From NCBI RefSeq assembly GCF_000711225.1, contig NZ_JOMG01000002.1:1500501-1564500 (forward strand): DNA of 64,000 nucleotides. Direction: 5' to 3'. The stretch is from Pelobacter seleniigenes DSM 18267 (GTDB lineage Bacteria > Desulfobacterota > Desulfuromonadia > Desulfuromonadales > Geopsychrobacteraceae). Each line of letters begins with the position of its first letter. The stretch's first letter is position 1. The notes under the pieces were generated by a model. That model was not told the origin of the DNA, made no database searches, and saw only the letters and a list, made by a program, of their open reading frames with translations. Made by a program: the position numbers and the translations under genes. Shown here piece by piece: positions 12,865 through 21,992 of the stretch.

Positions 12865-13110
12865 ATGGTTAAGCAATTCTTTGTTTTTCTTATAGATATT
12901 TATAGATATCTTATATCCCCACTTACCCCCAGAAGTTGTCGCTTTTATCCTTCCTGTTCTTCCTATGCAAAAGATTCTATATTAAGATTTGGGGCTGTAA
13001 AGGGTTTGTTTTTATCTATAAGAAGATTATTAAAGTGTCATCCTTTCCATCCAGGTGGTTACGACCCTGTACCGTCAATTCAGAAACAGGATATTTATAA
13101 TGGAAAATAA
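12865..13110 (+). CDS. yidD: Membrane protein insertion efficiency factor YidD
   Basis: The 81-residue protein matches the YidD family: an N-terminal hydrophobic/amphipathic helix ([17 protein letters not shown]), then [15 protein letters not shown] and [12 protein letters not shown] with the three conserved cysteines. It assists YidC/Sec-dependent insertion at the inner membrane. It starts two bases after rnpA and overlaps the start of yidC by 11 bp. Confidence 0.94.
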   Translation: MVKQFFVFLIDIYRYLISPLTPRSCRFYPSCSSYAKDSILRFGAVKGLFLSIRRLLKCHPFHPGGYDPVPSIQKQDIYNGK

Positions 13111-14692
13111 TAGAACTATTTTGGCTATAGTACTTATTGTATTACTTTGGTCTGGGTACAGTTTATTTTTTGCCCCGTCTCGCCAGCCTGTTAAAAATAA
13201 TGATTCGGTGCAGGAGGCGACCACTGCAAATCAAGATATTAAGAAGGATATTAGTTCTGAGAAGGTAGATAAAAATTTTAATATTCCAACAACTGATGAA
13301 AAAGTTGTGTCAAAAAATATTCGAGTATCAAATGATCTTTTTGATATTTCTATTTCAACAGAAGGAGGGTCTGTTGATTCCATAATTTTAAAAAAATATA
13401 AAGAAACTAATTCTAAAAATTCTGATTTATATAGTTTGTTTTCAAGTAAAAACTTTCACGGTAATTCTTTTATAAATTATGGGTCTGATGAGTTTTATTT
13501 TCCTAGCAATTTAAATTATTCTGTTAATGGACCTGACAATATTACTATCGATAATAAATTTGACGTTGTTTTTACAGCTGAATACAAGAATTTAAAAATA
13601 GATAAAATATATACTTTTTATAAAGACAGATACTCTTTTGATTTAAAGGTTATAATCACTAATTTAAGTAATAATGATATTTCTGGCAATATTTTTACTT
13701 ATTTATATCATCCCATTGATACTGATGCAAAAAAGGAAATGTATTCTTTTACAGGTCCGGTCACTTTATATCAAGGTAAGTTACAAGAAGATAAAATTAA
13801 GAATATAGAAGAAAAATCAATTTCTTATAATGGTGATTTTAGTTGGTCTGGATTTACAACTAAATACTTTATGATTGCTGCTGCGCCTAGTAAGAATATT
13901 GAAGATGTCAATATATCACCCCAATATGATGGGATTATTAATAATTTTAGTAGTAATAATCTTAAATTAGGTGCAGGGGGATCAAGTCAAATTGATTTTA
14001 CCTTTTATGCCGGACCTAAGATGTATGAAGATCTGGCTGTCAGTGGTAATAAATTTGAAGAAGTTATTCATTTTGGTTTTTTCCATCCTTTGGCTAAGCC
14101 ATTGATGGTTATCCTCAAATTCTTTTATGGTTTCCTGGGTAATTATGGTTTTTCTATTATTTTATTGACTATCTGTATTAAGCTGCTTTTTTGGCCTTTG
14201 ACTCAAAAGAGTTATAAATCCATGAAAGGCATGCAGAAACTGCAGCCGGAGATGAAGAGGTTGCGGGACAAGTTTGGCTCAGATAAGCAGCGTCTCAATC
14301 AGGAGATGATGAAATTTTATAAAGACCATAAGGTTAATCCTTTGGGCGGCTGTTTGCCTATGGTGATTCAGATTCCGGTGTTTTTTGCGCTTTACCGCGT
14401 GCTGCTCGGCTCCATTGAACTGCGCCATGCTCCTTTTATCCTTTGGATTACAGATTTGTCTGCAAAAGACCCTTATTATGTAACGCCTTTGATTATGGGA
14501 GTTACAATGTTCCTGCAGCAAAAAATGACTCCAACCAATATGGATCCGACTCAGGCTAAAATTATGCTGTTGATGCCGGTCGTTTTTACCTTTATGTTTC
14601 TTAATTTTCCTTCCGGTCTTGTGGTATATTGGCTTGTGAATAACCTTTTGACTATTTTGCAGCAATATCTGATTAAGCGCCAACCTGATTGA
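13100..14692 (+). CDS. yidC: Membrane protein insertase YidC
   Basis: The 530-residue inner-membrane insertase has an N-terminal transmembrane helix ([17 protein letters not shown]), a large periplasmic beta domain (about 50-330) and the conserved insertase core of five further helices (for example [20 protein letters not shown] and [17 protein letters not shown]). I use ATG 13100, inside the end of yidD, rather than the longer frame to 13055. Composition changes within the gene: the periplasmic part is very A+T-rich, whereas the insertase core from about 14060 is much richer in G+C. The R3H protein Jag, often next to yidC, is absent. Confidence 0.96.
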   Translation: MENNRTILAIVLIVLLWSGYSLFFAPSRQPVKNNDSVQEATTANQDIKKDISSEKVDKNFNIPTTDEKVVSKNIRVSNDLFDISISTEGGSVDSIILKKYKETNSKNSDLYSLFSSKNFHGNSFINYGSDEFYFPSNLNYSVNGPDNITIDNKFDVVFTAEYKNLKIDKIYTFYKDRYSFDLKVIITNLSNNDISGNIFTYLYHPIDTDAKKEMYSFTGPVTLYQGKLQEDKIKNIEEKSISYNGDFSWSGFTTKYFMIAAAPSKNIEDVNISPQYDGIINNFSSNNLKLGAGGSSQIDFTFYAGPKMYEDLAVSGNKFEEVIHFGFFHPLAKPLMVILKFFYGFLGNYGFSIILLTICIKLLFWPLTQKSYKSMKGMQKLQPEMKRLRDKFGSDKQRLNQEMMKFYKDHKVNPLGGCLPMVIQIPVFFALYRVLLGSIELRHAPFILWITDLSAKDPYYVTPLIMGVTMFLQQKMTPTNMDPTQAKIMLLMPVVFTFMFLNFPSGLVVYWLVNNLLTILQQYLIKRQPD

Positions 14693-14709
14693 CGCTTTCG
14701 CATGAATCA

Positions 14710-16074
14710 ATGAATACGAAGGATACTATTATTGCGCCTGTTACCCCGCCAGGGGAGGGTGGTGTTTCAATTGTCCGTCTATCAGGTCCGAGTAGTTACT
14801 ATTTATTAGAACATTATTTTTCTCCTACTGGGTCGGTTGAAAAATTCAGTTCTCACCGTCTTTATCATGGAAAACTAAAAGACGACAACGGAGCTATTAT
14901 TGACGAGGTGCTGGCTGTTTATATGGCCGCACCTCGTACTTATACCTGCGATGATGTGGTTGAAATTCATTGTCATGGCAGTCGGCATATTGTCCGGATA
15001 ATTCTTGATTTGTTTCAAAGGGCTGGTGTTCGTCTGGCCCAACCTGGCGAGTTTACCTATCGAGCATTCCTTAACGGTCGTATTGATCTCACTCAGGCTG
15101 AAGCCGTCGCACGACTTATTCATTCCTCCTCAGAGTCTTCCCGGAAGTTGGCACTGTCTCAAGTCGATGGTGGATTGAGTCAAAAAATTTATTATTTTCA
15201 AAGGGCGGTTAAAAAATTACTTGTTCTTGTCGAGGCCTGGATAGATTTTCCTGAAGAGGATATTCCTGGGACTGATATTCAGCAGATTAGATCCGGTGTT
15301 GCCGCTCTTGTGGAGGAAGTAGGTAGAATAACTTCAACCTATAGCTATGGGCGCATTCTTAGCGAAGGGCTGAGTGTTCTTCTGGTTGGGAAGCCGAATG
15401 TTGGCAAAAGTTCTCTTTTAAATTTTATTCTCGGTGAGGAACGTGCCATCGTTACGGATATTCCCGGAACTACGCGTGATATCATTGAAGAGGGCATTGT
15501 TATTCATGATATTCCGGTACGTATTTTTGATACTGCCGGACTTCGCAACTCAGATGATCCTGTTGAGATGGAAGGAATCCGTCGAGCTCAGAAAAAAATA
15601 TCTGAAGTCGATTTAGTTCTTCTCCTGGTTGATTCGAGTCGACCGCTTGATCAAGCAGATCTTGATGCTTTGGATGTTTGTCGCCAATATCCCTGTGTTG
15701 TCGTTAAAACCAAAGGCGATCTTGATACTTGCCATCATAATTATGATTTTTCCCAATTTACCTGCTTTTCTGTTTCAGCTAAGACTGGTGCGGGGATTAA
15801 AGAATTAATTAATTATATATATGAATATTTTATAAATGATCCTTCTTCTGTTTCCGACTCTGTTTTGCTTGCTGAAAGAAGGCATTATGAATCTCTTATT
15901 AGCAGCTTGGCAAATCTGAAGAAAGCTCTGCAGTTGATCGGGCAGGATGAATTTTTAGAGTTTATTGCTTTTGAATTGAGAGAGGCATTATTTTATTTAG
16001 GACAGATAACCGGAGAAACGACCACTGAAGATTTGTTGGGTGAAATTTTTTCCGGATTCTGTATTGGTAAATAG
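14710..16074 (+). CDS. mnmE: tRNA modification GTPase MnmE
   Basis: MnmE with MnmG makes the cmnm5 modification at wobble uridine 34 of certain tRNAs. The 454-residue protein has the N-terminal tetrahydrofolate-binding domain (TPPGEGGVSIVRLSG; EIHCHGS), an inserted G domain with GKPNVGKSSLLN (about residue 226), DIPGTTRD and DTAGLR, and ends in the invariant C-terminal FCIGK. ATG 14710 begins 17 bp after yidC; an upstream in-frame TTG at 14689 is less likely. Its partner mnmG follows after the parS site. Confidence 0.96.
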   Translation: MNTKDTIIAPVTPPGEGGVSIVRLSGPSSYYLLEHYFSPTGSVEKFSSHRLYHGKLKDDNGAIIDEVLAVYMAAPRTYTCDDVVEIHCHGSRHIVRIILDLFQRAGVRLAQPGEFTYRAFLNGRIDLTQAEAVARLIHSSSESSRKLALSQVDGGLSQKIYYFQRAVKKLLVLVEAWIDFPEEDIPGTDIQQIRSGVAALVEEVGRITSTYSYGRILSEGLSVLLVGKPNVGKSSLLNFILGEERAIVTDIPGTTRDIIEEGIVIHDIPVRIFDTAGLRNSDDPVEMEGIRRAQKKISEVDLVLLLVDSSRPLDQADLDALDVCRQYPCVVVKTKGDLDTCHHNYDFSQFTCFSVSAKTGAGIKELINYIYEYFINDPSSVSDSVLLAERRHYESLISSLANLKKALQLIGQDEFLEFIAFELREALFYLGQITGETTTEDLLGEIFSGFCIGK

Positions 16075-16090
16075 TGTTTCACGTGGAACA
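16075..16090. other. parS centromere site (perfect 16-bp match)
   Basis: TGTTTCACGTGGAACA is the exact reverse complement of the parS consensus TGTTCCACGTGAAACA bound by chromosomal ParB. It begins directly after the mnmE stop and ends four bases before the mnmG ATG, so its GTGGAA half also occupies the position of the mnmG ribosome binding site. parA and parB lie about 2.6 kb downstream. No second copy was noticed in the window. Confidence 0.93.
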
Positions 16091-16094
16091 TTGA

Positions 16095-17966
16095 ATGATG
16101 ACGTACGGGAAAGAATATCAAGTGATTGTGGTGGGGGCAGGGCATGCCGGCTGCGAAGCGGCTTTGGCGTCTGCACGAATGGGTTGCTCCACTCTATTAC
16201 TGACTATTGGGTTAGATACTATAGCACAAATGTCTTGTAATCCTTCTATTGGAGGGTTGGCAAAAGGCCATCTTGTCCATGAGGTTGATGCTTTGGGTGG
16301 AGAGATGGGGTTGAATATTGATGCTACCGGTATTCAATTTCGACGACTGAATATGAGGAAGGGCCCTGCAGTAAGAGCGTCAAGGGCTCAGGCTGATAGA
16401 ATGGCGTATAGCGCCAGAATGAAGAGAATTATTGAAAAAGAACCGACGTTGGATCTTAAGCAAGGACTTGTCGCTGAGCTATTAACAGAAGGACAGCGGG
16501 TTGTTGGGGTTAGGACTAGAGAGGGGTTGGTGTTTAAGGGGCGTACAGTTGTTATTACGACTGGAACTTTTATGCGCGGACTTATTCATGTTGGTTTGAA
16601 TCATTATGCAGGTGGGCGGGCAGGGGAACCATCGTCCGAAACTCTTTCCGATTCCCTGCGGGCATTGGGTTTTAAGGTTGGCCGGCTTAAGACAGGGACA
16701 CCAGCAAGGCTTTGCGGTCGAACTATAGATTTCACCAGGCTGGAGCGCCAATCAGGGGATGACCAGATAAAACCTTTTTCGTTTTTGCATGAGGCAATTG
16801 AGAGAGAACAGGTCTCTTGTTATATCGCAAACACCAATGAAAGGACCCATCAGATTATACGAGATAATCTGGATAAGTCTCCCCTTTATGCAGGGATTAT
16901 TGAGGGGGTCGGGCCTCGCTATTGCCCATCGATCGAAGATAAGGTGGTGCGCTTTCCGGAAAAAGCTTCACATCAATCTTTTATTGAACCGGAAGGACGG
17001 CAGAGTGATGAATTCTATCCAAGCGGTCTTTCAACCTCTCTTCCTGCAGATGTTCAGTTGGCCTATTTCAGGACGATGGTAGGTTTTGAAAAAGTTGAAA
17101 TAATGCGGCCAGGATATGCGATCGAATACGATTTCGTTGAACCCTTGCAGCTGAAAAAGAGTCTGGAGACAAAAGAGATAACGGGGTTATTTCATGCTGG
17201 CCAAATTAACGGAACGTCCGGTTATGAGGAAGCTGCGGCTCAGGGGTTAATGGCAGGAATCAATGCGGCAAGGTTTTGTCAGGATCGGGAACCGGTTATT
17301 CTTGGTCGGGATCAGGGTTATATTGGGGTGATGATAGATGATCTGGTGACCCAACCAACAACGGACCCTTATCGCATGTTTACTTCCAGATCTGAATATA
17401 GGCTGTTATTACGAGAAGATAATGCGGATCAGCGACTCACAGAAATTGGACGCGAAATAGGATTGGTGAAAGATGATCGCTGGAAGTTGTATCAACAAAA
17501 GCAGGTTCAAGTTGAGAAAACGAAGAAATTTTTAAATACTACAGTGGTAACCAGCTCACATAAAAAAGTCACTGAGGCTCTAAATATTGATGAATTAAAG
17601 AGTGGCGTTTCTTTAGCTGTTTTGCTGAAAAGGCCTGAAGTCAGTATTACTCAGCTGAAAGAAGTTTTTCCTGAATTAACAGCGGTTGCTGATTCAGCTC
17701 TTGAACAAGCTGAAATAAGTCTCAAATACGAAGGTTATATAACTCGGCAGTTGGAGCAGATTGCCAAGGCACAAGAGCAAGAAGATGTTTTGCTTCCCGA
17801 CAATTTGGACTATTCGGTTATTCCCAGTATTTCTTCTGAGGTAAGGGAAAAACTAGCTAAAATCAGACCAGCAACCCTGGGACAGGCAAGTAGGATTCAG
17901 GGGGTCACTCCAGCCGCAATTGCTGTTATCAATATCTATTTACGGAAAAATAAGAATGCCAGTTAG
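16095..17966 (+). CDS. mnmG: tRNA uridine-5-carboxymethylaminomethyl modification enzyme MnmG
   Basis: The 623-residue FAD protein works with MnmE on tRNA wobble uridine. It has the dinucleotide motif VVGAGHAGCEAA (about residues 12-23), NPSIGGLAKGHLV, the GTPARLCGRT segment and the HAGQINGTSGYEEAAAQG signature, followed by the C-terminal helical domain. It starts with a doubled ATG (16095 and 16098). The only plausible ribosome site is the GGAA inside parS. It overlaps rsmG by 11 bp. Confidence 0.96.
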   Translation: MMTYGKEYQVIVVGAGHAGCEAALASARMGCSTLLLTIGLDTIAQMSCNPSIGGLAKGHLVHEVDALGGEMGLNIDATGIQFRRLNMRKGPAVRASRAQADRMAYSARMKRIIEKEPTLDLKQGLVAELLTEGQRVVGVRTREGLVFKGRTVVITTGTFMRGLIHVGLNHYAGGRAGEPSSETLSDSLRALGFKVGRLKTGTPARLCGRTIDFTRLERQSGDDQIKPFSFLHEAIEREQVSCYIANTNERTHQIIRDNLDKSPLYAGIIEGVGPRYCPSIEDKVVRFPEKASHQSFIEPEGRQSDEFYPSGLSTSLPADVQLAYFRTMVGFEKVEIMRPGYAIEYDFVEPLQLKKSLETKEITGLFHAGQINGTSGYEEAAAQGLMAGINAARFCQDREPVILGRDQGYIGVMIDDLVTQPTTDPYRMFTSRSEYRLLLREDNADQRLTEIGREIGLVKDDRWKLYQQKQVQVEKTKKFLNTTVVTSSHKKVTEALNIDELKSGVSLAVLLKRPEVSITQLKEVFPELTAVADSALEQAEISLKYEGYITRQLEQIAKAQEQEDVLLPDNLDYSVIPSISSEVREKLAKIRPATLGQASRIQGVTPAAIAVINIYLRKNKNAS

Positions 17967-18597
17967 TTTGCATTATCAATTGCAGGCCTTGGGAATAAAT
18001 ATTTCTCCTCAATTCGTTGCAAAGGAAATAGCTTTTATCGACGAATTATTGAGGTGGAATAAAAAAATCAATCTTACCGCAATAACAGATCGTAACGAGG
18101 TGTTGGAAAAGCATCTGTTGGATTCTTTGGTGCTGAATAAATTTATAAAAGAAGGTTTCAGGCTTTTGGATCTCGGCTCCGGCGGGGGATTTCCAGGATT
18201 GGCTTTAGCCATTGCAAATCCGGAAATAAGAGTTGTCTCAGTGGAGAGTGTTGGAAAGAAGGTTAACTTTCAAAAGCATGTTAAAAGGTTGCTTGGTATA
18301 GATAATTTTGAGCCCATCGGCAACAGGATAGAAAATCTATTAATGCGAGGGGATTTTAAGTCAGAATTCGACATTATTACCGCGCGAGCATTTGCTTCTT
18401 TAGAGGTTATTGTCGAAATGAGTGAACCTTTTTTGTCTACCCATGGAAAAATAATCGCGATGAAGGGGCCGGAAGGGGACGCTGAACTAGCGGCTTTGGG
18501 AACAGAAAAACTTAAAAATTACAGAGACATATCAATAGAAAGTTATAAACTGCCGCTATCCGGATCGAATCGTCGCTTAATTGTTTTGCAAAAATAA
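17956..18597 (+). CDS. rsmG: 16S rRNA (guanine-527-N7)-methyltransferase RsmG
   Basis: RsmG (GidB) methylates G527 of 16S rRNA using S-adenosylmethionine. The 213-residue protein has the AdoMet-binding loop DLGSGGGFPGLALAI (about residues 74-88), preceded by LRWNKKINLTAI, a family hallmark. ATG 17956 (MPVSLHYQL) is inside the end of mnmG; the longer frame to 17920 is less likely. A 115-bp gap follows before parA. Confidence 0.95.
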   Translation: MPVSLHYQLQALGINISPQFVAKEIAFIDELLRWNKKINLTAITDRNEVLEKHLLDSLVLNKFIKEGFRLLDLGSGGGFPGLALAIANPEIRVVSVESVGKKVNFQKHVKRLLGIDNFEPIGNRIENLLMRGDFKSEFDIITARAFASLEVIVEMSEPFLSTHGKIIAMKGPEGDAELAALGTEKLKNYRDISIESYKLPLSGSNRRLIVLQK

Positions 18598-18712
18598 CAC
18601 AATCATTACATTTCTCTGACTTAAATTAGGTGAATTCAATCAACGCATATGCTATCTTCCCCTGACGTATGACAACTGTTTGTTATCAGGTGTGGTATAA
18701 GGAGTAAAAAGG

Positions 18713-19480
18713 ATGGCAAAAATCATAGCCGTGGCCAACCAAAAGGGTGGAGTCGGAAAAACAACCACCGCTGTCAATCTGGCTGCTTCTTTAGCGGCCG
18801 CTGAAAAAAAAACGATTCTGCTGGATATGGATCCTCAGGCCAATGCGTGTAGTGGTCTTGGAATCGATAAAACAGAAGTTATTTTAACGGTTTATGATGT
18901 TTTGTTGGGTGAAAGCAATATCGCTGAGGTAATGTTGCCAACCGAATTGAAATATCTATCTGTCATCCCCTCCAATACCAATCTGATCGGTGCAGAAATA
19001 GAGCTAATAGGAAGACCCGAACGAGAAAAACAATTAAAGTATGCACTTGAAACAATCCGTGACGAATTTGATTATATCATTGTTGATTGTCCACCGTCCC
19101 TCGGCTTATTAACAGTAAACTCATTGAGTGCTGCCGATTCTGTCCTGGTTCCCTTGCAATGTGAATTTTATGCCATGGAAGGATTGGGGCAATTGATGCA
19201 GACCATCAGAATTGTTCAGCAAGACCTGAACCCAAAGCTCCAGCTCGGGGGTATTCTTCTCACCATGTTTGACGGAAGAAATAATCTTTGCCATCAAGTC
19301 AGTGATGAGATACGCACCCATTTTGGCAAAAAAGTATTTAATTCCATTGTCCCAAGGAATGTTCGTCTGTCAGAGGCACCGAGCTATGGCCAACCTGCAT
19401 TGATGTACGATATCGCTTCGCGCGGCGCACAGGCGTACATTGAGTTGGCCAAAGAAATCGTGACCGGAGGCGCCATATGA
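18713..19480 (+). CDS. parA: Chromosome partitioning ATPase ParA (Soj)
   Basis: The 255-residue ParA/MinD-type ATPase has the deviant Walker motif KGGVGKTTTAVNLAA near the N-terminus, the LLDMDPQANA switch segment and IIVDCPPSLGLL. Such proteins bind DNA non-specifically and drive segregation of ParB-parS complexes. AAGGAG lies about 10 bases before the ATG. The gene overlaps parB by four bases (ATGA). With the nearby parS it forms a complete chromosomal segregation system. Confidence 0.96.
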   Translation: MAKIIAVANQKGGVGKTTTAVNLAASLAAAEKKTILLDMDPQANACSGLGIDKTEVILTVYDVLLGESNIAEVMLPTELKYLSVIPSNTNLIGAEIELIGRPEREKQLKYALETIRDEFDYIIVDCPPSLGLLTVNSLSAADSVLVPLQCEFYAMEGLGQLMQTIRIVQQDLNPKLQLGGILLTMFDGRNNLCHQVSDEIRTHFGKKVFNSIVPRNVRLSEAPSYGQPALMYDIASRGAQAYIELAKEIVTGGAI

Positions 19481-20346
19481 ACAAGCCTAAAAGACCTGCT
19501 CTTGGCAAGGGGATCGGCGCATTATTAAGCTCGGCCGCACAGGAGGGCGGAAAAAAATATTTTCTATGTCCCATTGAGGAACTGGAGCCGCACAGCCAGC
19601 AGCCGCGTAAGACCTTTAATGATGCCAAAATGGCGGAATTGGTGGCATCGATCAAGGAGAAGGGGGTTATTCAACCTCTCGTGGTCCGGCAACAGGGTGA
19701 TCATTACCAGATAATTGCCGGGGAGCGCCGTTGGCGGGCAGCCCAAAAGGCTGGTCTGGAGCGCGTTCCGGTGGTCATCCAGGATGTTTCCGAAGACTGG
19801 GCTCTGGAAATGGCTTTGATAGAGAATATTCAGCGTGAAGACCTGAATCCTCTTGAAGAGGCAAGTGCCTACCGGTATTTGATGGACAGTTTTGATTTGC
19901 TTCAGGAAGAAGTAGCCAAACGCGTTGGGAAAGATCGCTCAACAGTAGCTAACTCACTAAGATTATTAAGGTTACCAGAAGAAATCAAGCAACATCTACG
20001 GGATAATAAAGTCACAATGGGACACGCGCGGGCTTTACTGGCTCTGGACAGTGATGAAGATATCATCGAAGCAGGGCTGGAAGTCATCAGGAAAAAACTG
20101 TCAGTCCGTGACACTGAAAAGTTGATTAAAAAAATCAAGAATTTTAGTGGCAATCGAACAGTGGAGAAAAAACCGGAGAATAAGCAGGTCGATCCAGATT
20201 TGATTGCTCTGGAAAATGACCTGCAGCAGTTTTTTGCCACTCAGGTCAAACTGGCTGCGAAGGGGAAGGGGGGCAAGATCGAAATCAGTTATTTCGATCA
20301 GGGGGAATTGGCCCGGATTCTGGACCTGCTTGGTCTGCAACAATAA
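19477..20346 (+). CDS. parB: Chromosome partitioning protein ParB (Spo0J)
   Basis: The 289-residue protein opens with the LGKGIGALL ParA-contact motif, then has the ParB/Srx domain with IIAGERRWRAAQKAGL (CTP-binding C-box, GERRxRA, about residues 80-95) and ALIENIQREDLNPLEEA. A helix-turn-helix follows (VAKRVGKDRSTVANSLRLL) for parS recognition, then a C-terminal dimer domain. ParB clamps load at parS using CTP. A bactofilin follows 21 bp downstream. Confidence 0.96.
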   Translation: MNKPKRPALGKGIGALLSSAAQEGGKKYFLCPIEELEPHSQQPRKTFNDAKMAELVASIKEKGVIQPLVVRQQGDHYQIIAGERRWRAAQKAGLERVPVVIQDVSEDWALEMALIENIQREDLNPLEEASAYRYLMDSFDLLQEEVAKRVGKDRSTVANSLRLLRLPEEIKQHLRDNKVTMGHARALLALDSDEDIIEAGLEVIRKKLSVRDTEKLIKKIKNFSGNRTVEKKPENKQVDPDLIALENDLQQFFATQVKLAAKGKGGKIEISYFDQGELARILDLLGLQQ

Positions 20347-20367
20347 TTAATTGAAAAGTAGAAATCT

Positions 20368-20790
20368 ATGTTTGGAACTAAAAAGCAGGAGCAGAAAGCG
20401 ATGAAAAAACCGGTTGCAATAGATAAGGCTGATATCAAAGCTTTTCTCGGGTCGGGCAGCCGATTTGAAGGAAAGCTTAGTTTTGACGAGATGGTAAGGC
20501 TTGATGGACATTTTAAAGGTGAAATCTCTTCAACCGATACCCTTGTCGTTGGTGAAACGGGAGAGATTGAGGGGCAGATAACCGTTGGCGCTTTAATTTT
20601 AAGTGGCCGCTTCAAAGGGGATATCAAGGCTTCATCCCTCGTTGAGTTAAGGGCTCCTGCGGTTATTGACGGGAGCATTGAAACGCCAACACTTAAAATT
20701 GAAGAAAAAGTGGTCTTTAACGGCGAGGTAAAAATGACCAGCCCAAAAGAGCTGAAACCCGCGGTTGGAGGGGAGCCAAAAAAGAAATAA
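20368..20790 (+). CDS. Bactofilin (polymer-forming cytoskeletal protein)
   Basis: The 140-residue protein has a short basic N-terminus and a central beta-helix domain of repeating turns (FLGSGSRFEGKL, DGHFKGEI, GEIEGQI, SGRFKGDI, DGSIETPTL), the bactofilin (DUF583) pattern, ending in a Lys-rich tail. Bactofilins self-assemble into filaments without nucleotide. Its place right after parAB recalls Myxococcus, where bactofilins scaffold ParAB-parS near the poles (established there, inferred here). It could equally serve envelope or shape functions. Confidence 0.9.
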   Translation: MFGTKKQEQKAMKKPVAIDKADIKAFLGSGSRFEGKLSFDEMVRLDGHFKGEISSTDTLVVGETGEIEGQITVGALILSGRFKGDIKASSLVELRAPAVIDGSIETPTLKIEEKVVFNGEVKMTSPKELKPAVGGEPKKK

Positions 20791-20890
20791 TCGGCTTGTC
20801 AAAACAGCATTTGCAAAGAGGAATCATAGGCTTGACAAGAATCAGAAAAGTATGATAGCTATGCCCTTCCTTAACTTGAAACCCCGTTTA

Positions 20891-20919
20891 TATAATCGAT
20901 CTGTTGTATACTGTATACA
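20891..20919 (+). promoter_or_regulatory. ATP synthase operon promoter with GntR-type operator
   Basis: TATAAT at 20891-20896 is a perfect -10 hexamer 60 bp before atpF'; no good -35 is seen, which suggests dependence on an activator or an unusual promoter. Just downstream, over the likely start point, is the 15-bp palindrome TGTATACTGTATACA (20905-20919). The identical 15-mer occurs in the promoter of the GntR regulator at 34627 (34582-34596). Repression by that regulator through steric block is inferred. Confidence 0.65.
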
Positions 20920-20955
20920 GTAAATCGACTTTCAAACCGAAATGAGGTGAACTAG

Positions 20956-21384
20956 GTGATCAGTGTCGACTGGACCCTTGGTCTGCAATTCCTTAATTTT
21001 GCAGTCCTTCTTTTCATCCTGAACAAAATTTTGTACAAACCTCTCCAAAAAATTATTACTCAACGCCGAGAAACCATTCAGTCATCTCAATTACGCGCTA
21101 AAGACCTGCAGGTTGAAATTGATAATAAGATGCAGCACTATCAGCAGCAGTTGCAGGATGCGAAGAGCGTAGCCAATGACGAACGCAATAAGCTCAAAAA
21201 ATCAGGAGTAGAACAGGAAGCAGCTTTGCTCGCCGAGGCACATCACAAAGCCGCAGATCGGTTGCTGCAGATTAAAGAGAAGGTTCATCGCGAAGCAGGC
21301 GACGCAAGTCAGAAGCTTAAAGATGAAGTGGACAGTTTGGCCGGGCAAATCGCTTCGAAAATCCTCGGCAGAGATGTTGCCTAA
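20956..21384 (+). CDS. atpX: F-type ATP synthase subunit b' (F0 peripheral stalk)
   Basis: The 142-residue protein has one N-terminal transmembrane helix (LQFLNFAVLLFILNKILYKPL) and a long charged coiled coil, the plan of b/b' stalk subunits, which hold the F1 head static. The GTG start at 20956 follows GAGGTGA by five bases. It leads the b'-b-delta-alpha-gamma-beta-epsilon operon. Subunits a and c are absent and must be encoded elsewhere, as is usual in Geobacter relatives. Confidence 0.9.
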   Translation: MISVDWTLGLQFLNFAVLLFILNKILYKPLQKIITQRRETIQSSQLRAKDLQVEIDNKMQHYQQQLQDAKSVANDERNKLKKSGVEQEAALLAEAHHKAADRLLQIKEKVHREAGDASQKLKDEVDSLAGQIASKILGRDVA

Positions 21385-21392
21385 CGAAAAGG

Positions 21393-21992
21393 ATGGATCT
21401 GAGTATGTTGCAGAAACAAGTTAAGACAGCAATATTAACCTTGGGAATCGTCCTGCTCGTCAGCGTGGTTGCCTTCGCTTCAGGAGGAGCCGAACATCAT
21501 GCCGACAGCGGCGTCCTGCTCAAGGATTTTTTATACCGTGTCCTGAATTTTTCGATTGTGGTTGCCTTGCTGGTTTATTTTTTGCGGAAACCGCTTAAAA
21601 AAGGATTGGCCGGGCGGAGCGAGGAAATTGAGAAAGCGCTCTCTGAGGCAAAAAAGGCAAAGGAAGAAGCTGAGGCCAAGTTTGCCGAATATGATCTGAA
21701 GCTGAATCAGGCAACTGTCGAAATTGCAGAAATCAGTGCTTCGATCCGCCGCGAAGGTGAATTGGAAAAGCAACGGATCATTGAAAATGCCAAGGCGATG
21801 GCCGCAAAAATCGAAGCCGATGCCGAACGGACCGCGGATATTGAGGTTGCCAAAGCGCGCGAGGAGTTACAGCGGGAAGCTGTTCAACTGGCAGTTGCCC
21901 TGGCCGAAGACTTGCTGAAAAAGAACTTCACCAAAGAAGACGATACTCGCATGATTGATGAATACATTCAAAAAGTGGGAGAGTTACATTGA
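21393..21992 (+). CDS. atpF: F-type ATP synthase subunit b
   Basis: The 199-residue subunit has a hydrophobic N-terminal segment (AILTLGIVLLVSVVAFA) resembling an uncleaved or cleaved signal, a second transmembrane helix (VLNFSIVVALLVYFLRKPL) and a long Ala/Glu/Lys-rich coiled coil. It pairs with b' to form the peripheral stalk. A b subunit with an extra N-terminal hydrophobic segment is common in this group. Its stop overlaps the atpH start. Confidence 0.92.
   Translation: MDLSMLQKQVKTAILTLGIVLLVSVVAFASGGAEHHADSGVLLKDFLYRVLNFSIVVALLVYFLRKPLKKGLAGRSEEIEKALSEAKKAKEEAEAKFAEYDLKLNQATVEIAEISASIRREGELEKQRIIENAKAMAAKIEADAERTADIEVAKAREELQREAVQLAVALAEDLLKKNFTKEDDTRMIDEYIQKVGELH

Noticed and set aside
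20833-20855. TTGACA with TATGAT upstream of the ATP synthase operon
   Set aside because: Both hexamers are good but only 13 bp apart, too close for a sigma-70 promoter; TATAAT at 20891 beside the operator is the better candidate.
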